From Oscillospiraceae bacterium (GTDB taxonomy: Bacteria > Bacillota_A > Clostridia > Oscillospirales > Oscillospiraceae): a DNA stretch of 60,798 nucleotides. Numbering within the stretch: position 1 is the stretch's first letter; each line of letters opens with the position of its first letter. Made by a program: the position numbers and the translations under genes. Shown here in pieces: positions 57,150 to 60,798 of this stretch. Under the pieces are notes generated by a model. The model had not been told where the DNA came from. It saw only the letters and a program-made list of their open reading frames with translations, and ran no database searches. The stretch spans positions 1 through 60,798 of the forward strand of contig JAILOS010000097.1 in assembly GCA_024690695.1 (NCBI GenBank), given 5' to 3'.

Positions 57150-57985
57150 AAAAACTGCTGCTGTGCGCGCTGCTGCTCTGCGCGTTGCTGCTCGCCGCCT
57201 GCGCCGCCCCCGGGAGCGCGGCGACAGTCGTGACGCCGGAGCCCTCCGCTGAACCGACTTTGGAGTCGACGCCGGCTCCGACGCCCGCTCCGACGCCCGA
57301 GCCCGAGCCGGAGCCGACGCCCGAGCCGCCGGAACCCGACGGCGAGGCGTATAAAACCGTTGATCCGGAGGCTTTTGTCGTCGCCGAGCTCGACCTGGAG
57401 GGCGAATACGACGACGACGTGGGAAACGACTATCTCTACGTCTATCGGATCCCGGCCTTCAGCTCCGAAAGCGACGACGCGCGGCATCTGAGCCAGCAGA
57501 TGTGGGAGACCGTGTATCCGAAGCTGGAGGAAGACCTCCGCCACGTGCAGGAGCTGGACGGTCTGAGCCTGCTGTGTCTGCGCGCCGATTATGCGGTTTA
57601 TCAGGCGCACGGCGTCGTCTCCGTCGTTGAAACGCTCGAGACGGACTGGGGCTTCACCGACTACTGCGTCATGAGTCTCGACGCCGAAACCGGCCGCGAG
57701 GCCGACCGCGCGCTGCTGCTGGAGCGCTTCGGTCTGAGCGAGGAGGAATTTTTGCAGAAGGCGGTCGCGGCCGCCGACAGCTGCTTCAAGCAGATGTACC
57801 TCGATATTCCCGAGGAGACGTTCCAGAAATACGGCGGCCCGGAGCTGCTGTCGAAAACGACGGACGTCAGGAATTTCGGGCCCGGTCTGCAGCTCTTCGT
57901 CGGCAGCGACGGGAGGCTGTCCTTCGTCGCGCCGATCTTCTCCTTCGCCGGCGCCGAGTATTATTATCATATCCTGTCGATCTGA
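57146..57985 (+). CDS. Lipoprotein with Pro-rich linker and unknown domain
   Basis: 279 residues. Lipobox LLAAC gives Cys19; a Thr-Pro/Pro-Glu repeat linker (about 30-65) follows; then a globular domain of about 200 residues (VVAELDLEGEY to YYYHILSI) resembling DUF3298/RsiV-like extracytoplasmic domains in pattern. Start overlaps the coiled-coil gene stop. Function unknown. Confidence 0.75.
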   Translation: MKKLLLCALLLCALLLAACAAPGSAATVVTPEPSAEPTLESTPAPTPAPTPEPEPEPTPEPPEPDGEAYKTVDPEAFVVAELDLEGEYDDDVGNDYLYVYRIPAFSSESDDARHLSQQMWETVYPKLEEDLRHVQELDGLSLLCLRADYAVYQAHGVVSVVETLETDWGFTDYCVMSLDAETGREADRALLLERFGLSEEEFLQKAVAAADSCFKQMYLDIPEETFQKYGGPELLSKTTDVRNFGPGLQLFVGSDGRLSFVAPIFSFAGAEYYYHILSI

Positions 57986-57997
57986 CGGCAGGCATGG

Positions 57998-58036
57998 AAA
58001 ACGGGCTATGATGCGCTCACAGCCCGTTTTCTTTTT
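57998..58036. terminator. Bidirectional terminator after the lipoprotein gene
   Basis: AAAACGGGCT (57998-58007) with AGCCCGTTTT (58021-58030) followed by CTTTTT. Confidence 0.85.
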
Positions 58037-58046
58037 CTGTTCCGTT

Positions 58047-58385
58047 TCAGAAGAGCCCCGGCAGCCCCAGCCCGTTGAGCTTTGAGGCCGCGCGCCCCGC
58101 CTGCTCGTCGACTTCCTTCAGCGCGCCGTTGACCGCCGCGATCACCAGATCCTGCAGCATCTCGACGTCCTCGGGATCGACGGCGTCCGGATCGATGACG
58201 AGGCTCTCCAGCTCCTTCTTGCCGGTGACGACCGCCTTCACGGCTCCGCCGCCCGCCGTAAACTCAAAACGGCCGGCCTCCAGCTCCTGCTGCATCTTCT
58301 GGAAATCCTGCTGCATCTTCTGGACCTGCTTCATCATGTTCATCTGATTGCCGGGCATAGCCCCGCGAAATCCGCCCTTCGCCAT
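58047..58385 (-). CDS. YbaB/EbfC nucleoid-associated protein
   Basis: 112 residues, Met/Gln-rich coiled N-terminus and the YbaB core (FTAGGGAVKAVVTGKKEL, DPEDVEMLQDLV). Binds DNA as a dimer. The dnaX-ybaB order is the usual one in Firmicutes; recR, often next, is absent here because a terminator and other genes follow. Confidence 0.92.
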   Translation of the reverse strand: MAKGGFRGAMPGNQMNMMKQVQKMQQDFQKMQQELEAGRFEFTAGGGAVKAVVTGKKELESLVIDPDAVDPEDVEMLQDLVIAAVNGALKEVDEQAGRAASKLNGLGLPGLF

Positions 58386-58407
58386 TTTCCTGAACTCCTC
58401 CTGTGTT

Positions 58408-60027
58408 TTACTTGTCTTCGTTGATAAACTGTATGACCTTGAATTGTCTCAGATCTTCGATACTCCGGGAAGCGACGCCCTCCGAAGGCAGATCCTTCGT
58501 CACCAGCCGCAGCTGTCTTCCGCAGAGCTCGGACGCGGCCGCCCGGATGATCTCCAGATGCTCCTGTCTCAGACCGACCGCAGCGAAATTCGGCGAAATA
58601 TCCAGACGGAGAACGTCCCCCGCGACCGTTCCGAGCAGCATCTTCGGATCGCCGATCATCGCTCTGACGCTCGGCGGCATCTGAGGCTTGACCCGCTCGA
58701 CGAGCGTATCCCAGAACGCCGCGCCTTCCGCCGTCTCCTCCAGAAGCTCCGTCTTGCCCGGAAGCTCCGTCTGCTCCGCGCTCGCGGCGCGGAACTCCGG
58801 CTCCTCCGGAGCCACATCCGGTTCCGTTTCCGGCTCCTTCGCCGTCTCCTCCGCTTCCACCGGCTCAGCCGGGGCGGAGAAGCGCCCGTTTTTCGCCAGC
58901 TCCTCCAGTCTCGAAAGCCTCGCGCGAAGCTGCGCCGTGCTGTCTCCGAGCCGGTCGTCGCACAGGGAGACGAGGCAGAGCTCCGCGTTCATGCGGGGAT
59001 TGTTCACCGTGCGCATCGCGCTCTGCGCGTTCTGCAGCGTCTGCAGCGAGCACAGCAGCTCCTCACGCGTCATTTTTGAGCCGACGGAGCGCAGCGTCGC
59101 CTCGTCGAAGCCGCCGCTGAGCAGATTGACGCCGCCCTTCGGCGCGATTGTAAGCATCAGCACGTCCCGCAGCAGCTGCGACAGCTCGCCGAGGAGCGTG
59201 GCCGGGTCCTTGCCGTCCATCCAGAGCTCGGAAAACAGCTCGGCGGCGCCGGCGGCGTCGTGCCGGAGCACCTTGTCCATCAGCTCCGCGATACGGCGCT
59301 TCCCCGCGAGCCCGATCGACGAATACACCTGCTCCACGCCGATCGACTCACCGGCCGAGCACTGGTCGAGCAGACTCAGCGCGTCGCGCACGCCGCCTTC
59401 AGCCAGCCGCGCGATCAGCTCCGCCGCCTCGTGCGTCAGCGAGATACTCTCCCGCCTGGCGATATACTCGAGGTACTCGGCGATCACCGGCGCGTCGATC
59501 CTCTTGAAGCTGTGACGCTGGCAGCGGGAAAGGATCGTCGCCGGAACCTTGTTCAGCTCCGTCGTCGCGAGGATGAACATCAGATGCTCGGGCGGCTCTT
59601 CCAGGATCTTCAGCAGCGCGTTGAAGGCCGCGGCCGAGAGCATGTGCACCTCGTCGATGATATACACGCGCTTTTTCACGCTGGCCGGAGAAAATACGGC
59701 CTCCTCGCGCAGCGCGCGCACGTTGTCCACGCCGTTGTTGGAGGCGGCGTCGAGCTCCACGACGTCGAGGATCGAACCGTCCATGATCCCGCGGCAGGCC
59801 GGACACACCCCGCAGGGGTTGCCGTTCTGCGGGTTTTCACAGTTGACGGCGCGGGCCAGGATCCGCGCGCAGGTCGTCTTGCCGGTGCCGCGCGTGCCGA
59901 TAAAAAGATACGCGTGCGAGAGACGCTGCTGGGCGACCTGATTTTTCAGGGGCTCTGTGATATGCTGCTGACCGATCACCTCGTCAAAGGTTTTCGGCCG
60001 CCATTTTCTGTATAAGGCCTGATACAC
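58408..60027 (-). CDS. dnaX: DNA polymerase III subunit gamma/tau
   Basis: Clamp-loader ATPase. 539 residues if translation starts at the GTG at 60027 (VYQALYRKWRPKTF, matching family N-termini); the next GTG at 60036 is an alternative. A longer frame with an ATG at 60090 overlaps the SRP RNA and is not credible. Walker A GTRGTGKTT, the four-Cys zinc module (CENPQNGNPCGVCPAC), DEVHML, SRC box LSRCQRHSF. C-terminal tau-like part has an acidic linker and a conserved tail. Confidence 0.93.
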   Translation of the reverse strand: MYQALYRKWRPKTFDEVIGQQHITEPLKNQVAQQRLSHAYLFIGTRGTGKTTCARILARAVNCENPQNGNPCGVCPACRGIMDGSILDVVELDAASNNGVDNVRALREEAVFSPASVKKRVYIIDEVHMLSAAAFNALLKILEEPPEHLMFILATTELNKVPATILSRCQRHSFKRIDAPVIAEYLEYIARRESISLTHEAAELIARLAEGGVRDALSLLDQCSAGESIGVEQVYSSIGLAGKRRIAELMDKVLRHDAAGAAELFSELWMDGKDPATLLGELSQLLRDVLMLTIAPKGGVNLLSGGFDEATLRSVGSKMTREELLCSLQTLQNAQSAMRTVNNPRMNAELCLVSLCDDRLGDSTAQLRARLSRLEELAKNGRFSAPAEPVEAEETAKEPETEPDVAPEEPEFRAASAEQTELPGKTELLEETAEGAAFWDTLVERVKPQMPPSVRAMIGDPKMLLGTVAGDVLRLDISPNFAAVGLRQEHLEIIRAAASELCGRQLRLVTKDLPSEGVASRSIEDLRQFKVIQFINEDK

Positions 60028-60060
60028 GTCCCTCACCGCCCCATAAATCGTATGGCTCTT

Positions 60061-60340
60061 GACAAGACTGCACACCCACCGTTGAAACATGCTCTACACC
60101 CGTACCACCGGCAGCCGGCTCGGACCCGGCGCCCTCGCGGCACACGGGAGGCTCCGCTTAATGCTGCTCGGTTCCCCGCCTGACATGGTTCACGGGATCC
60201 CGTTGCGCGAGACCGGATCTTCAACGCTGCTTACCGGCGTCAGTCGACACAGAACAGATCCTAAGATGGGAATTCGTCCCTGCTGTAGCGGATTGCAGGT
60301 CACAGGGCACCGCTGGCTCCCCGACTAGTGCAGCCTTGTC
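60061..60340 (-). ncRNA. ffs: Signal recognition particle RNA, large Bacillus/Clostridium type
   Basis: About 280 nucleotides. The 5' end GACAAGGCTGCAC (60340-60328) pairs with the 3' end GTGCAGTCTTGTC (60073-60061). Alu-domain text CTAGTCGGGGAGCCAGCGG and GCCCTGTGACCTGCAATCCG is near the 5' end; the Ffh-binding domain IV shows ACCATGTCAGG and GAGCAGCATTAAG. Position directly upstream of dnaX is the same as in Bacillus. Confidence 0.93.
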
Positions 60341-60355
60341 AAAAGCCACGCCGAT

Positions 60356-60384
60356 ATATTACTACAAATCCGAAAGAAGTGCAA
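60356..60384 (-). promoter_or_regulatory. Promoter for the SRP RNA
   Basis: TTGCAC (60384-60379), 17-base spacer, TAATAT (60361-60356); start expected near the mature 5' end. Confidence 0.65.
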
Positions 60385-60392
60385 TCTTTTTC

Positions 60393-60420
60393 TTTACAAA
60401 TGAAAAATTTGTGGTATAAT
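60393..60420 (+). promoter_or_regulatory. Promoter for tRNA-Ala
   Basis: TTTACA (60393-60398), 16-base spacer, TATAAT (60415-60420), 20 bases before the tRNA. Confidence 0.7.
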
Positions 60421-60439
60421 ACAGAGGCTTGAGAAAAAT

Positions 60440-60515
60440 GGGGGCGTAGCTCAGCTGGGAGAGCGTACGGTTCGCATCCGTAAGGTCAAGGGTTCGAATC
60501 CCTCCGTCTCCACCA
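60440..60515 (+). tRNA. tRNA-Ala (anticodon CGC)
   Basis: 76 nucleotides including encoded CCA. Acceptor GGGGGCG pairs with CGTCTCC and includes the G3:U70 wobble that identifies alanine. D-arm GCTC/GAGC; anticodon stem TACGG/CCGTA with loop TTCGCAT, so anticodon CGC reading GCG; T-arm GTTCGAATC. One mismatch at 49-65. Confidence 0.96.
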
Positions 60516-60522
60516 TGAAAGA

Positions 60523-60558
60523 AACCTCTTTTGTCTACCATGACAAGAGAGGTTTTTT
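60523..60558 (+). terminator. Terminator after tRNA-Ala
   Basis: AACCTCTTTTGTC (60523-60535) pairs with GACAAGAGAGGTT (60542-60554) apart from one wobble, ending in a T-run. Confidence 0.85.
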
Positions 60559-60559
60559 G

Positions 60560-60588
60560 TTGTTCTCATTATTACTATATGGTATAAT
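60560..60588 (+). promoter_or_regulatory. Promoter for the last partial gene
   Basis: TTGTTC (60560-60565), 17-base spacer, TATAAT (60583-60588). Confidence 0.5.
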
Positions 60589-60621
60589 CAGTTTGACAAA
60601 TCGGGATTTGTGGAGGTCAGT

Positions 60622-60798
60622 ATGAAAGAATCCTTAAAAAGAATCGTGGATTCATTGCACAGATATAACACGGAACATATGGCGGCGCAGGCTTTTGGTT
60701 TAAGTGAGGATGTTGTCTATGATGCACTCGTGATTGCCCCGAGTTTTACACCGTATAAACTTCATATGGAAAAAACCTGTAAAGTTACAACATTAAAA
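60622..60798 (+). CDS. Unknown protein, 3' partial, AT-rich
   Basis: 59 residues visible from the ATG at 60622, which follows TGGAGGTCAGT; the frame runs off the window. The start reads MKESLKRIVDSLHRYN and DALVIAPSFTPYKL follows. I do not recognise the family. Codons are far richer in A/T (tta, aaa, gat, ttt) than any gene before 60.4 kb, which with the adjacent tRNA suggests acquired DNA. Confidence 0.7.
   Translation, partial: MKESLKRIVDSLHRYNTEHMAAQAFGLSEDVVYDALVIAPSFTPYKLHMEKTCKVTTLK

Noticed and set aside
60028..60090. Extended dnaX N-terminus from the ATG at 60090
   Set aside because: Overlaps the SRP RNA 3' end; family proteins begin at the YQALYRKW segment.
1..60798. CRISPR arrays, insertion sequences, integrases, rRNA
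   Set aside because: No regularly spaced short repeats, transposase or recombinase motifs, or rRNA sequence were seen.

Overview
The window looks like chromosomal DNA of a GC-rich, anaerobic, spore-lineage member of the Clostridia (Bacillota, probably Oscillospirales-like). The grounds are gene content: class III (anaerobic) ribonucleotide reductase, spmAB spore maturation genes, a T-box in front of pheST, an IreB homologue, an AbrB-type regulator, possible Spo0A boxes, a large Bacillus/Clostridium-type SRP RNA beside dnaX, and a K+-dependent membrane pyrophosphatase. Genus cannot be told from the sequence. Almost every ATG/GTG/TTG start chosen here is supported by a Shine-Dalgarno sequence or a 4-base stop/start overlap, and many promoters have recognisable -35/-10 hexamers. 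I saw no insertion sequence, CRISPR array or rRNA.

Layout. 1-3.3 kb: aroA (5' cut by the window edge), a PaaI-type thioesterase, an ECF vitamin-transporter S component and a divergent, apparently defective MocR regulator. Codon use here differs from the rest, and the change seems to fall inside the next gene. 3.3-8.6 kb: polyphosphate kinase, a ROK sugar kinase and, convergently, the membrane pyrophosphatase. 9.1-15 kb: a probable NrdR-controlled operon of nrdG, nrdD with a fused redoxin domain, a thioredoxin-reductase-like flavoprotein, a zinc-ribbon membrane protein and prmA. 15.2-32.2 kb: surface and signalling functions: two secreted proteins sharing FN3-like modules (one with BspA leucine-rich repeats), HPt and Nif11-like small proteins, a permease/hydrolase/YARHG/serine-hydrolase operon, a transmembrane pseudokinase with a C-type-lectin-like domain, a beta-CASP nuclease, a CotH-kinase lipoprotein, an acetyltransferase and ireB. 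32.3-37.4 kb: pheST under a T-box, then a glycosyltransferase. 37.4-40.2 kb: a HAD phosphatase and two G3E (CobW-type) GTPases, one carrying a long His/Cys tract and one fused to a YcgQ/DUF1980-like domain. 40.3-48 kb: tandem CNNM/CorC proteins, and a coupled three-gene envelope operon (serine hydrolase, phosphodiester glycosidase, Lgt-like protein). 48-49.5 kb: a cobalamin riboswitch controlling a DUF4430 protein and an ECF S component. 49.5-55.2 kb: AbrB-like regulator, spmAB, the zinc uptake operon zur-znuACB, and a tRNA-dihydrouridine synthase. 55.3-60.4 kb: a coiled-coil membrane protein with a partner lipoprotein, then ybaB, dnaX and the SRP RNA. 60.4 kb to the end: tRNA-Ala(CGC) followed by a more AT-rich partial gene, possibly the edge of an island.

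How it fits together. Metal and cofactor handling recurs: zur-znuACB, His-rich G3E GTPase plus DUF1980 fusion, B12 riboswitch with ECF uptake, and another ECF S component. Envelope sensing recurs too: three proteins built as zinc ribbon, one membrane helix and an outer domain, a receptor-like pseudokinase, two SxxK serine hydrolases and shared FN3 surface modules. The least described assemblies are the pseudokinase/lectin-like protein, the G3E-DUF1980 fusion with its His-rich partner, PheT with a second OB-like domain, and the overlapping serine hydrolase/glycosidase/Lgt-like operon.
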